From NCBI GenBank assembly GCA_019055375.1, contig JAHQIW010004271.1, positions 124,001 to 188,000 of the forward strand: 64,000 bases of DNA, in the 5' to 3' direction. The DNA is from Parelaphostrongylus tenuis. Its lineage: Eukaryota; Nematoda; Chromadorea; Rhabditida; Metastrongylidae. The notes under the pieces were generated by a model that ran no database searches, had not been told where the DNA came from, and saw only the letters and a list, made by a program, of their open reading frames with translations. Position numbers and translations under genes: made by a program. Positions 14,201-29,200 of the stretch are shown piece after piece. The first letter of the stretch is position 1. Each line of letters starts with the position of its first letter.

Positions 14201-17200
14201 GTCTCTTCAACCACATCCAGATTTTAGGTATGTTTCTTTGGAATCTGGTCCCAGTGCGAAAAAATTAGAGGGCCGAATATTCCTAGGATGAAAAGGGAAG
14301 GTGGCTTAGATATGGCCTGTGCATGTAGCGCTGTGCTTAGAGATGCTTTGGGTTGCACATATGGTCGATAATTCGATCTCGTGCTCCTGACTCACCAAGT
14401 CCTCCATCGCCCCGTAGTCGGTAAACTGGTATCAGACTTGTCTGGGAGGATAGAAACACTGACTCGATACAGCGGTAGGGCACCGCGAATCATTGCAAAG
14501 ACCAGATATGTATCCAACATGCCTCATACCTTGGGGATTGATTAAAGCCGAGAGCTTTACCCTCTATCATTTGTATGACATGTGGGCATCCGCTGTTGTA
14601 CTACCGAAGTATCAGCCCATTTCTTATGCTCTCAGATAAATCTTGTAGTAGTTTGCTGTCCCCAGAAAGACGAAAGGTGGGTAGCTAGTGCTGCGAGCGC
14701 AAGGGATGATGTTCACGATGTTGCAACGAGCAAACCACATGGTTTCGGATAGCAGTATACTTTCTGTCCTTAATGGACATCTTTCCTTATTTATTTATTT
14801 TTCTTTCGACAGTCTTTTGATAGCTCAATGAATGCAGGTTTTGATACTTAGTTTATTTTGTGGAAGGTCCTTTCAAATACGTCATACTAACCAAATACAT
14901 TCTTTTTCGCAACTATATTTTTTGCCTCCGAAGTAGTTAGCTCATTGTTTGAACGTCACAACGCAGTTGTTGTGCGAAAGCACATTTTCTACAATGTGCG
15001 TGTTTTCGTCTTTAGTCGGAGAAAACTTCAACCAGAGTTTGCATACACTAAATCGGGGTACTCCTTCAGAAAAAGATGCATATTCACGATCCTTGTCTTA
15101 CATAATAAGGATGTTGTAAACCTTTTACGCGAAATATTTGTTTAAGAATCAACAATTTATACAATTAATCCCGAACAATAACAACAAGTTACCCCTAAAA
15201 ATCAAAATCGGTCAACAATTTACCCTTCTTAAATAGAATTTGTACTTCTAACAATCAACACTTGATCGTGTTTAATCAACAGTTGTTATTCCTAGCATAG
15301 TGAATAGTTATTCGTTTTGAAATGATTCGAAATTATACTTCTTGTACTCGACAACGTGTCAAAATTATCAGTATATTCGATTCAGTATCTTTTCGAGCTA
15401 TCATTGGATATAGAAAATCTACCCTATACAATACAGGTCCTTTGTCGAAGGCTTAGAACACTTACTATCACATTTCTTGTCGTCTGGACCGTATTCAAAA
15501 CGACCACCTTAACGTACTTTTTTATAACTTTATTTAAAAGGGCTCAAAATGTCGTAAGAATCTCACCGTCTTTTTTGATCGACGATCCATTGATACCACG
15601 ATTTTTCTTTTTTTTCAACGCTTTGTCCTCTTCTATGGCTGGTGGTTTTTGTGCTTTAATACCGCAGGAGTTAAATTTTGAAATGTTGATCAAAAATTAA
15701 TTATAAAGTTAAACTAACAGCTAGGCTCTGTCGCGGCTGTATGATCGTTAGTGTTAGTTGGTCGATTCTAATCGATTTACCGAGATTCTTTTTGTTTTCC
15801 GCGGTTCTCTTCCGGCAATCTTTTCCGGATCGTCGTCTTTATTGTACTTTGTTGGATAAGGCATCGCACCGACTATAATAGAAATGGCAGAGTTTGAGTA
15901 GTTCAGATGAAAGGGTGCAATAAAGGAAAATTCAGCTTATATCATATTGCTCTAAAACCAGTACGTTATGCATAACAAAGAAAGACGGCACGTAAATGCC
16001 AACAATGAAATAGAAGTAGTGACAAAGCGGTAGGATGGTATTGAGTTATAAAGCAATTATTTATCAAGTCTAAGCTTCATATTTCTTTATTTTGAGTTTG
16101 AACCAAACTTACAGTCTTAGAACGAGACTGACGATAATCCATGTCTAAGGCGTTCGCAACGCGGACAGACTCGATTTGCTTGTTTCCCACTCGGATCACT
16201 CAGTGATTGATAGGATCGGCATTTGACATGAAAGAGTGACGTCTATTTTGAATTCTGAATAACAAATCGATAGTATCGTCCACAGTCATGAACTGGTGGC
16301 TTTGGACCTCAACTGAATTGTTCAATTATCAGAGAACTGATTACAACTTACAACTTCGAGATGGCTGACGACCGGCCGATGACGTGCGCCACCGCAGAGT
16401 GCGGTCTACTTGCTTACTGATCGAATCACTCAGTGATAGATAAGATTAGAGTGATTTTAGATGATAGAGGTGATAAGGCATATCTCGAGCCTAAACGCGT
16501 TCAAAACCGCCCGCGAGTATAGCTATACCTTGGTACATGCGCGACCGCGCCGCGTCTTGAATTACTGTAATGATTGCGAGCGCAAGAGTTCTGTGCTATG
16601 GAAGGATAGGAGCAAACTATGCAAAGATAGAGAACTCATACTGATTCAAGGCGTGGGTAATATGTATCGTGGGAAGTGATGGACCCTGATGTCTCCGACG
16701 TAGTGATGGTCCAAGCGCTTTCATGTGGTCACATTGAAGTTATTCTGTGAGGTGGGAACTGGACGAGATTGAAATTAGAGTCGTCACGATAAAATCTTTT
16801 TGATATTACGGAGTACTCTGAATAGATATATGAGAAGTCTGTTCCTTTGAAACGGTAGACAAAGTCTCTCCCCTGGTTCTATGAAAGTCCCAACGACTGG
16901 GTTGTACTAATAATGGAAAAACTAGGTTTAATACCAATTCCTTCAATTTCGCCATCACTAATCAATCGTATTCTTTTTTGAATGAGCCTGTAGCCCAACT
17001 TTGGTAGAAAATTTGCTGGACTAATCTTTCGACACGTTTGGTCTTCTTCTTCACAGCCGTTGATTCGACTTGATTGCCCGCAGTTGTTCGTCTCAATTGT
17101 AGTCTTCGTCTTCGTTGTCGATCGGGCAAATTCTTTGATGGGCACAGCTATTTTGAAGAACAGCACTTGACGATGCCCTTTTGTACAGGACGGCTGATAA

Positions 17201-20200
17201 TAGTAGTGATTGTCTAACGATACTTTTTCTAGATACTCTATTGATCCATCTTCACAGTGTTTCTTCCGTTGTGCGGATCTCAGTACTTCTGGCATTCAAT
17301 TCGTTTTTTCGACTCTCCTCGAACGTCGTAGAGTAGTGGTTGAGAGATTTTCCTTGGAATCTCAAGGATAGCCTGGCTGTGGCGCTCCATAAGGAGTTGT
17401 TGTTGATGGCCGGAGAGAGTTGGGGGTGGAGCTCCATACTGCGAGCGCCACGAGGAGCATCACAATCGCTCAGCTACGGCACTTTCCTCTCCGACCTCAT
17501 TGTCAACCGATAATGTTCGTTTTCACCGCACAGTCCATCCTATTAGGAGAGGGTGCAATAATTTTGAAATTACTAATTGATCAGTTCTGATTACTTAAAT
17601 GTGGAGAAAAGAACTCTGTCCTGCAAGAACTGTGCGTGTGTGAAACAAATGGTTTTTTTTTGCTACAACGTTGTAAGAAGACTTTCAAAAAAGGCCACGC
17701 AGCGCAGTAACCAGAGAGTAAGGTTTCAAATGTTTACCAAAGGTGCAATGGAAGGCCTATCTCCAGTTAAAGAAATCGCTTCTTCATTTGTCCCCGCATA
17801 ACTGAAAAAATCTCCAATCATATAATCCTTGTTGGATGATCCTGTAGCATGAATCTGTCACGAAGATTCGATCGTCATCCATTACGAATATGACAATGAC
17901 GACGAACGACTGTGGTAAAGCGACTCGATTTATCGGTTCTGGTGAAGAGAAACGCTTTGACGAATTAGCCGAATAGGTTTTTTCTAACGACTTTTGCGCT
18001 GCAGGCCAGTCAACGAAGAATTTATAACCGAAAATCGTAGAGAGTTATAGACGCACCGAAATTCACGCAATGTGCGGTCTGATTTTTTTACAAATAATTT
18101 ATTGTTCTCCAATTTTCAATGGCTATGATGACTTCCGACAACTTCTAGGAGCGTGAGTGGCGCAGTGGTCAGAGGTCTCCGTATCGCACACAAGGTCGAT
18201 GATTCGATCTCGCGCTCATGGCTGACAAGCCATCCTTTTCACCGCGGTTGGTGAATTGGTACCAGACTGGTGTGAGACTTGTCTGGGAGGATAACTTACA
18301 CTGACTCGCTGTAGCGCTTGGCAACCGTGTGTCATTGTAAAGGCCAATTGTGCATTCAGTTACCTCATACAAAGCTGAAAAATAAAGACGAATGCATGGC
18401 GCATTCCTCAGGGATTAAACAACTCCGGGAACTTTATCCTTTCTTCTTTATCCTTTATAATGACTTCTGGGTATAGTACGGAATGGAAGAAGTCAAAACC
18501 ACCATGTCGTAGGGTAAGATTCATGTCGTAATGTCTCTTTCTAGAAGTGCAAATTGTTTATGTATTTGATTATTCGACTAGTTTTTGATTTGCTGCAATG
18601 GACTAAAATGAAGCGTTGTCGACATAATAATTGGAAATTTTTTTTATAAAAGTTTGGAATATGTTACCCCGAAATGATGTGATTTACTCGCTGGAAAGTC
18701 CAGGGTTTTAGGAGGTATAGGCGTTGTTCCTAGCATATATAGCTTTGATAAAATCTCTTCAGTCATTTGCTATGTCTTTCTGATGACATATCCACTTTGG
18801 TGACAACAAAAATCCGAGTTTCATCACAAAAACTACCACATTGTTATTACAGCGCGCTTCGCTAGTCGATGGCCGCGCCGCACCGCACATCATGTAGAAC
18901 ATCAGCGCGGTACCGAACGCATTAATTACTGCCCAAACTGACTGTCATTCACTCGGAGCAGGGCAATAGAGGGATAGTGACTCATAACTTCAGTTGAATA
19001 TATTCTTTCAAACTATTGTTTAGAGTTTTTCTTTCGATGGACGCGAGGAATGGGGAGATCTCTCGTGCTATGCGAAATCGTAGTGTGGAGATATTTATCA
19101 CCCCAGAGCAACAGTGGAATACTAATCCTTTAGATGTAGCCGCTGTGACTACTAGTAATTACGCGGATATTTCTTTGAAAGTGGGTTTTTCATATTGCTT
19201 ACTTGCTTCGGTGCTTTAACGAATTATTTTCGCTAAAGTTTCATCTTCACTTCTAATCGCTTTTATTTCTCGGGTTAGCTCATGGCAATAGGAGGTTTTG
19301 AATATGGCTATGCGTACTTTCATAAATGCGTATTACACAAAGCAGCTTTGTGGCTGCCAGTAGGTCGATGTGTACAGAGACACATCCATCTATCCTGTAG
19401 ATGATCGTCCTTGAGGGCGCTTGTTTGCTCTTATGCTTTCATCTGTTGTTCTTTCCATCCACAAATCTTCGACCCTTCTCATTCCAAGACTGGCTGATGT
19501 GTGCAATGTTTTTGAAATTTGTTATTCCGGTCAAAATCACATGTTCGTCTTCACGATACGGGTTTTCACGGATCCATCGGGTCAAATCTGGAGTCAAGCA
19601 TCGCTCTAATGAATCTCCTCGCTAGGCAGGTTCCATCATACAGAAAAGTTGCTGATTTATTGCCTTCCATTGTGATGTTTAAATGGTACTATACAGCCTA
19701 CGGCAGTCGATGTATCATTAGCTAGCACATGAAGGGTAAAAAGGATAAAGCTCTTGGCGTTGATCAATCCCTGAGGGATGCGCCATGCATTCGACTTCAA
19801 TTTTTAACTTCGTTTGAGGTGATTCAATGCATATCTGGCCTTTACAATGACGCGCGGTGGCCTCCCGCTGAACCGAGTCAGTGCTGCTTATCCTCCCAGA
19901 CAAGTCTGAGACCTGTCTGGTACCAATTTACCAACCCTGGAGGGATGGATGGCTTGGTGAGCCATGAGCACGAGATCGAACCATTGACTTCGTGTGCGAC
20001 GCAGAGCACCTTTAACCACGGCGCCACATGCGCCCTTAGCTAGCACACAGCATAGCAAAAATTTTCTATTTGAACAGTTCTGAATCTGGACGAAGATCAG
20101 CTTACACATCGGCTTAAAATGCTCAGGAGATTTAGTTTTGTGGACTTCTTTTCAGCGCGCTAAAGGTTTATTGAGCTTTCTATAGGTTTTGTGGACATTT

Positions 20201-23200
20201 TCTACAATACACAGAACGCTCAAACGTTATCTGGAAACATCGGCATAGTCAACAACATGCTTACTTTCGTCTACATCTACAAAGACTTCCATTTCATCTA
20301 AAAGATCTTAGTTTATTGTTTTTTTTTTTTAGCAATTATATCTGACTTATTGCAGACGGCGGAATCTGTGTGTTCCCTTCCTGTCGAAAAGCAACTCCAT
20401 TTCTCCATTCTACTAAGCGAAATGTCAGTAGATCATGCATGCCGGACTGTGGATCTACCGAGCTTAGATAGTGAGGACGTCAATGTAGCGAAATTTGAAT
20501 TAGCTCCATTGGTGAAGGAAATTGCAACAGATCGGTGTGTAATGCTAGTGTTTAGCCCTAAATTTCTCATACTTCAATAGTGTTGCTAGTTTAGTTTTGA
20601 TTTGTGGCTGCTGAACGTATGGAAAAATTGTGATTCCAAATACTCATCCGCTCTATTTTTATCACTCTTGTCGACGTCGACTAGAGTTCTCAGAGGGACA
20701 TATTTTCAGCAAGTATTCGGAGATGTCGGTATGTTCCTATTGCAGAAACCAGATAAGTGCTCCCAAGCTCATTTGACTCAGTATCTCAACCGAAGTGAAT
20801 TAGTTTTATAATTATTCGCTTTTGGAGCACTATTGATTGTGAAGTAGAACAAACGGAATGCTGAAGGGTCGCTATGGTGTAGTCGATAATACATGAGCTC
20901 TCCGAAGGGATAATCAGGGGTTTGGAGCTCGAGTTTTGCTCGTATGTCAACAATTTGTGGTTGAACTTCACATCGCACCTCATGAAGAGGAATAGGAAGT
21001 TGATGAGAAAAGCAGATAAAAGTTATTCCAATCGTTTCTGTTCACTTGTTCTTCGTTCCGCTCCGCTTTAGAGAAAACTAACAAATTACAAAGTTGTTTC
21101 CATTCTTGAACTTTCAAAACTAAAGAGAACTGAGGTTTTGGTAGATAAAGCAGCGTAGTTTTCTTCAAAGTTAAATACAATCAAATATTGAAAGCTTGAA
21201 TTTTAGCTTTACCTGCAGTCTGCCGTTTACGCGATTTAACGAAAGCATTGGGCTATTCTCACCACTCTATCGATCCACGTTTTCACAACTATTCTTTGAG
21301 TGGGAGAAATGACGCGATACAGAGGTACAGTTTCCTGATGTCACTTGCGTAAGTTCAATGAAATCATTAAATCATTAAGATTCGTCGTGGCCACTGTTTG
21401 CCAGTGGTTCATCGCTTTTATTGGAAATTTCCCGATAGAAACAGGTTCGCCCGACAATCTAAGTCGAACCCTATCGAAATACGGTATTTAACTTGTTCTA
21501 TGAAATTGAACGTAATCAATGTGTTATTGTAAACTTATTTCCAGATACAAAATTGGATGTCGATGTTGGCTTCAGGTTACATCTCATTTCAAAAATTGTT
21601 GATGCCATAATAGAGACGTTAAATGACGCATCAGGACTGGACGATGAACAAACGGTTTTTTTTCCTCAACAAAATTAGGCGTCACGTAGAAATTGAATTT
21701 GTCTAGTTTTTTTTTTTAAGATCTACACCTTCTGTTTGCGTCTCGCTCTTTTTGTTGTTGTTTCTCGTCGAAGAGTGGATCCTAGAACTGCATATACACC
21801 GCTTTATCATGCGTGGACTGAAATACATCAACTTTTTCATATCAGCGGGTCAGTTTACCACTTCATTTAGCCCTTAGAAATTCCATGTTTTTTTTTTGAA
21901 AAATAACAGACTCCTTAAATTAGTTCTGGAATCAGTGCTTTGCATTCTTAAAGTGACGAAAATTGTCGTGCGAAGGAGGTGAAGGATGGTTTCCGGATCA
22001 AAATTACAGGCAACAGCGACGCTGGTAGGAGAGAAACCCTCGGTTTACCACTATGCGGTCTTTTTTTTCAAAAAAAAAAAACACTTATTGTATTATTGAG
22101 GGATTTGGAGCTTTCAACATCGGGAGCGCAGCCCTCTTGAAATGTTGCTGTCTTAGATGACCGTTGTAGTCATAATAAATTTTCGTAGCTCAGTGAAGTG
22201 CCGATGCAGATGATGATCAAATCAAATCCGTTATTGTTCCACATTTTTCCACTCGAAACGTCAATTTCCGGCCGTTAGTGTTCAAAGGTATTCATGACCA
22301 AAGTTGTGTTTATATGGATAAGAACGGCAACGAATCTTTTGCTACCGTTTCTCTGAGGAACACTCTTTCTCTGTTGTCTTAAACGATAGGTAGATGGCGC
22401 TTGCCGCTTGTTTGGCACGACGATTTTGTCCTCTGTTTTGCATCAGCCATCGGACTCAAATGGAGCATCATGATGTGATGAATGTGTTGTGCGTACGTAC
22501 CATCACCATAGTTATTCCAGGTTTAGACAGGTAACATGAGCGTTTTTTGTAGCTTTCCGAAATTTGTCCTTGTAACTTGGTCACTCACTTGTGACTGGCC
22601 ATACTTCATCTGTGTAGGTGAAGTTTATTTGGCGAATGCAATCCCGTAATCAGTGATGCCGACTATCAGGAAGCAAGGCCTCGGTTCAACCATTTTCCAC
22701 GCCCTCTCTTGTAATCGTCTGAAAAATCCTAAGTGGCTATCTTCTCGACCGGTATTCTAAAACAAACATGGAAAGGATGAAATCTTTAACCAGCAGTCGA
22801 AACAACGCGCAAGCATTTTGAAAATCTCTTTGGACGGTGAATGAGAGGAATTTAGATGAATTGTCAGAAGTATTGAGATTCTCACAGCAAAAATGTGATG
22901 ATGGGTCATGTAGAGTAAATAAAAAGTCATTTAATTTCAAGGGCTTTCCCTACAATTCTTGATTCTTCAATCATCTCTTAGCCAATTCGAAGTACAGAAT
23001 ACAGTCTACATACGAAAGGCCCATCTACTTTTGCATTTATGGACATATATCAGGAAATATAAAGGAGTGCGTCATCATTGAAAGACAATCCATATCTAAG
23101 ATCCCCTGAGATCTCACAGCAAGTACATAGTTTCCCTTTTTTTCTCCTAGGTCATTGTTTGAATCTTTATTCTCCACTTGATCACGCGTCAATAAGACTA

Positions 23201-26200
23201 GCGCTGACAGCTCTAGGTCTTCAAATGAAAGATCTTTTTGATTTGTAAGTAATAGTATTAGACGCAAATTTGGAGTCAGTATCAATTAAATTAGATTTTT
23301 GCCCCTCAAATTTTATAAAAATTTGTGAAAGTATATGTTTACTATTTAAGGTCCGAAAATTCTCCCTCGAAATCACTTTTGTTGAAACTTGTGCATTTCA
23401 CTAATGTTGGATGGTCTATGGATGCTTTTAATTGCTTTGTTAATTCGTATCTTCCATTATATAATTCGTATCGATTGGTGGATCCATTTACTTGCATTGA
23501 GGAGAACCAAAGGTATGGTGATTAATGTTACATCTGTTGTCATTTATCCTAAGGATCTCTTCTGCTTAGATAATTCTATACATTATGAGTTTTCTGTACA
23601 TCCAATATAATTCTGATCTTCGTCGTAAAAGCGATGAATTACCTAAATTTATGGGAAAATTTTAACGTCTATGACAGAAGTTTTGAACTTTTGCGTCTAA
23701 TTTCAGGCTGTGTTCTCTCATGTGCTCTGAGTTAATGGAAACTGTGGTGAAAAACACACAGTTTTCAATACCCCCACAAGGGAATACGGGGGACATCAAT
23801 CTTACAGAAGAGCACAAATCACCCATAGCTAACGCGCTGGGCTTGGCCACAACACTGAGGAAACTACATTTGTTCTTTTCTAAGGGTATAATCAGTCAGG
23901 TAAACTTCATTTTCTAACACTATGGCATTCTTAATTGCACCATACCATGAGCGTTCTTTTCAGTCGGAGATGTTCAACAGACAACCTGCTTTCACGGAAC
24001 TTCGTTGGTGTAATGACAAAAGCCGGCGATTCGCTCAAGTGCTCGCAATATTGAATAGCAGTTATTGCGATGATCAAAAGGTCCGTCTTCGTTATTCTTT
24101 TCTTGTATCACTTTTCGTTTGTTTGTAGAGTTGTAGCATAATAGAGGTCTTACATGATAGGTTAGCATGGGTTCATTCACAACGCATCCAATAGGTTGGG
24201 AAAAAGTTCTGAGAAAATGCTTGTAAGACATTTATCTATGCACCTATTACACCCGAACAAAGACAAAACATAGTCGGAGTACTCCCCTTCAACTTCAAGC
24301 AGTTCCTGCCACTTCTCCACACCGTACTTTTGGCAACTATGTGTTCGCCCCAAGCCAGATTAATGCGTTCACTTGCCACAGTTGCATTTCAACCTAACAG
24401 CCATTCGTGCATCATCAGCGACCTAATTTGCTCGCTTGTTAACTCCATCTTAGACTAAGTAGATAAATTATGTACCAATCAACGCGGGAGAAGACGGGCT
24501 TTCGAATGAGCCCGAAAACACAAAAAATGGCCAGCACCCAAAAAAGTTACAAGCGTTTTCTCAAAACTTTTCCCTCACCTATTAGTGTGAATTAAGTCAC
24601 ACATTTTGTTCTGAGTTGGTGGGCCTAATCCGATCTATGCTTTTAGAATTCTGGATCTGATAAGTTGAGTTGATCACATTTTGATTTAGGTTTTTACGTT
24701 GAAGTTTACCGATGCGTTTTCGAATCTGTTCGTGTCGTTTTGGGAAGCTATTGCTTTCGATCCTACTCTCAGTGCTCTGTTAGTATCACATGTGAGCCAA
24801 TCCCAATTGAAGACTTTGGCTTCTCATCTTTGGCGACTCGCTCCAAACTCAGCAGCGATGTCAAAGATTATCTCGTTCGTTATTGTGTTTTTGCTTTCTC
24901 AATATCTAAGTATCATAAGGAAATCTTTTTTTAACTTTGTAAGACTTGACTGGTTTGCCTTCTGTGTACACGTCACCAGTTCCAAGCAGGATTCATTGAT
25001 GTTGTGAAACATCCGCATATTCGAGTGATTTTCTTTAAAAAGAGTTTTAGCAAAGAGCTGGAAGGTATGAGCAATGGATTGCCAGGGTGGTCCACCGTTG
25101 TGAGCTGTTGGACAAGCGAGCGAGCATGGGAAAAACGACTTCAAACGGGTTTAGAAATAATGCGAAGAGTACGTTTATCCAGATTTTCCGTGAATTCTAT
25201 AAAATTTTGATCTATAGGCTCTTCCTCCCGCTGAAACCTTAGATCCTGTCGTATTTGAAGAAGTAAGAACCCGCTACCACTTGGACATGTTCGAAGCTGC
25301 AAAACATCCATTACAAGTTCTCGCTGATTGTAGGGGAACAATATCTAGGTGAGCTTAACTTCATGAAATAGTTAATAGTATTAGTTATAACTAAACTCTT
25401 TGTGGGGTTTTTGAATTCCCTACTGGTGTCCTAATGTGTGAATTTCCAAGTTTGAGACAATCAGTTAATTTTTTACTCTCAGTGGAGTAAATCATCCTTG
25501 CAGGTGGCTCAGTTTCATGCACAAGATAGCACTTTTTGCAGGTCCGAGCGTATGACTCTCTCCTTATTCTGTATTATTATCTTAGAAGGATGTGAACTTT
25601 ATAAGTTTTCTGTTTGGCTGTGAAATCCATTTTTTGAGATAACTAAATTTTTTCTTGCATTTCAGACAGAAGGCAGACTGTGACTCTTCATCTTTCCATC
25701 CTGTAATAGCTGCTCTTTGGCAAACTCGTGAAAATCTTGAGATTGCGCTGAGTACAATACGAGAAAAACCTATGGTTTACCGGCAGGAAGCCATCCTGGT
25801 AGCGATATTTGATCTTTCTTTGGGCCTAGACGGGGTCTATCGCTGGTTGTTTCAGTATTCCTCTATGTGCACCGAAATGCGTTCATTTTGCGGAATGGTA
25901 GAGTCGATTGCTTCAACAGTGCGCTTATTGGACACTGAGGATCTTTGGAAAAATGTCGATTTGTCAAGACTTGAGATCGTTCTCGCTCAACTCCGATCAT
26001 TCGCCGTTAGCGCCAACAGTTTCCAAAAGGTTCTGATGTATTTGATTACCTAGCTCCCCTTCAGTCCGCTGAAAATATGAAATGAAAGCAACGTTGCGCA
26101 AGTCTGTATACGTTAATGCTTTGCTATTTTTGTGCTTTATTTACAATTATATTCATTTTTTCTCATTACAACTCGTGTTCGCATTTTCTAGGCGATACTT

Positions 26201-29200
26201 TCCAAATTTGGCTCATTCGTTGACGTGTCCATGACGTTCCTTTATGGTCTTGATCTGTTTCTTTGCGCGGTTTATGAAGTTTGTGACAATATCGAGACTG
26301 CTGAACGTCGGGCTGCACTCCATCTTTCCAATAGCTTCCCTGTGGAGTTCCAGGTTCGATTTGTTTGCTCAGACATTGTCGAGGATATGAGTCATATAAT
26401 GCACGCGTCCTCGCAAATTGCTCGGAATTAGTGCTCTTTATGACTCATTTACTTTATATGATTTATTTCCTTAACTTTTTCAAACTTCCATAAGGTTTGT
26501 TGATTGTCGGTAAACCTATTTCGTACATAGAAAGGTCCACGAAGTCTTTTTCCTACAAGTTTCTTCATTGATAATTTGATTGGTAATTGACTGTTTATTT
26601 GGCTAAATCGCTGAGATGGATTATAATTACGTATGGGATTGGGTCAGTGCAAAAACAAAGAAATCAGCTTAATATAAGTTGCAAACCACTGGCAAAGTTG
26701 TCAGCAATCTGTATGAATGATGTTGTATAGTATTACAAGCTGTATAGCAACACGTAACTCATGCCCATAGGGAAGAGCAAAATTCTCTTACAATCTTGTC
26801 ATTTTCACAATTCCTTCACACCTCGGGTACCGCAAGTATCACTTCCGATACACGCCTTAGCGCATCTGCTTTTCTATGGTTACTGTAAGAGGTGCGCGCC
26901 CCGTTGAAGATATGGTATTTACTTGATGAACTTATCTTATTATTCATCAACTCATTGTGCTTATTTTTTCTCTTATAACATCTTCCATTGGCAACCTTAC
27001 AATACTCTAAAAGGAATGTGTGAGAATTAACAGCGTACAGTTAAGACCAATTCTCGCAACAGTACATACAAACAGTTCTAAAAAGCTGATTACATCGTAT
27101 ATCTACGTGATAGAATGAAAACTTCAATTTGGCAAACAATCGTCTTGGAAACAATTAGTTGTTTATTGTCGTAATGGTCATTAGAAAATTTTGGCGTTGT
27201 TCCTATGAGCGACCGATAGCCGTATTGGTCTCTTCAGTCATATCTAATCTTTTACGGTTCACAAATCCTTAGGTTACAGTGAAAGGCTAATCTTTATCTG
27301 GAAACCATAACATTGAGATTGTGATTCAATCGCGCCCCTTCAGCCGGTCGACCGTGCCGCGTGTTAGGCGGAAAATCAAAAGCGTACACCAGGGTTCAGT
27401 CTTTTAGATATTGAGAAGTTAGGGTTCATTGTAAAGAAAAACTGGTAAGTCCGTGACGGCATGAAATTAGCTGGCTATATCGAAATGTTAATCATTTTCA
27501 TGCTATGTTGATCTACTTACTTACAAATATGAATACTTACGTTAATGCTATGCCATGTTTCGTATAGTAGGCACATATCTGAAACTATTTTTCATTTTCA
27601 ACGTAATTTATATCGAATGCACAAAGGCCAGTTAATAATCTCCTTCGTTTGCGGAATATAGGTTCGCAGCTATCTGCGCCATTACTAGCTGAGTGAAGAA
27701 TCAAATTCCAGTTGAAGCCGTCACTGGAGGGAATCGAGAGCGCGGAACTCCTCACTTGGTGTTATAGTGACGCTTCGCCGATGCCACTTCGTTTGAAGGC
27801 TGCTGTAGTACGACGACGTATTGCATCAACTGTAAATCCCCAAAGCGACCTTGAATGGGTGAGACATCAATGGCAAAGATGGTTGGTTTCTGCTTTTTTT
27901 TACAATAACGAAATCGAAGTTAGCGTTTTCTGGCTTTTAACACAATGGATTTTGTGCGTAGAGTGATAGGGACCTTAAAATTCGAAATAAAAACTATTGG
28001 AATTTTTAAGTCCTTGCTAACATATTATACCTTCCCTTCGAGTGCTTTATTAAGACCACGCTCAAATTTCAATAGATCCTTTCATTATTATTTGAGCCAA
28101 CATGTCATGTGGTCTGGTAAGGGCTCTTGTACAGCCCGAGACACGTGTTTCGTCCTTACAGACTCATCAGCCGGGCAGAACCCGTCGTCTGTCAATCTTT
28201 TCATAGTCAGTTCTCTCGGGAGCGTCACACTCCTTATATATAGTTATCGACGACCTACGCTTTACACTCTATATCAGGTGAAACATTCACCTAACACAGA
28301 GTGTTTTCGCACTCGATTGCTAGCTGGCTGGATCGACAGACGACGGGTTCTGCCCGGCTGATGAGTCTGTAAGAACGAAACACGTGTCTCGGGCTATACA
28401 AGAGCCTTTACCAGACAACATGACATGTTGGCTCAAATAATAATGAAAGGATCCTTGCTAACACTCCTTTTTCTTTGTATGAAATGAAAAAGTCGTGATT
28501 TTGTGGAAGCTATAGGTCATATTTCTACGCTTATTTTGGGACTTGCATCTCAACAAACGGAGAAGTCGAGCTAATCTAATCCTGGCTAACTAAAAAGAAT
28601 ATCGTCTTGTGACATACCGTTAATGTTTATAGTTGCTGGGCTCGTGTCGAAATTCTAAAATTTCTTTTTGGTTCTCTATTGCTTTCGATTTCAGGATTTG
28701 TGAAAATGATAGGATAATTGTAGAAGTTACAATAGTCCAAGATGGTAAAGCAACTCCTCTTTTATTGATAATTCATTCCTCAGTCACCATATTTGTCGAG
28801 AGACGATGGGGATTCATTAAGAAATATCAACATAGTCCGTTGTTTGGATTAGTTGAAAGGTTGAGAAGGGATTCAAGCATAGAAGAAACTGGTTAATACA
28901 TAGACTATCTATTATTTTATCCTTTATGTTATTCTATTCTTATTAATCAGAGTGGTCATAAGTTCGATTGTACCTAGACATAGTGACGTAATTATTATAA
29001 ATCTCATCTTGCAATCAGGTATGAGCGGAATATCGCTAAATCTGCGGAAAAAGACTATGTCTATCTGACGAAAACTGAAGAGGAGAAAGATGAGCTCAAT
29101 GTCGCAGAACTTTTTTCGGAGGTTTGCAACTGATTTATCTTGTGAATTTGAAGACATACTGTTTCATACTATATTGCATTCCCTCGGATGATTTGCAGTT

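Larger units (their letters stand above)
14569..18147. other. Interior of the 4.8 kb mdn-1 intron (14228-19023)
   Basis: Between the SINE A copies at 14319 and 18148 I recognise only the family C and D copies (17278-17815) and GC-rich blocks near 16385-16560. The ORF at 15356-15700 has no family resemblance and sits in low-complexity AT-rich DNA. No other feature is supported. Confidence 0.5.

Noticed and set aside
15356..15700. 114-codon ORF on the plus strand in the 4.8 kb intron
   Set aside because: It is AT-rich and low complexity with a T-run, and has no domain or splice support.
27945..28361. 138-codon ORF
   Set aside because: Produced by the arm and loop of the 28075-28453 fold-back.
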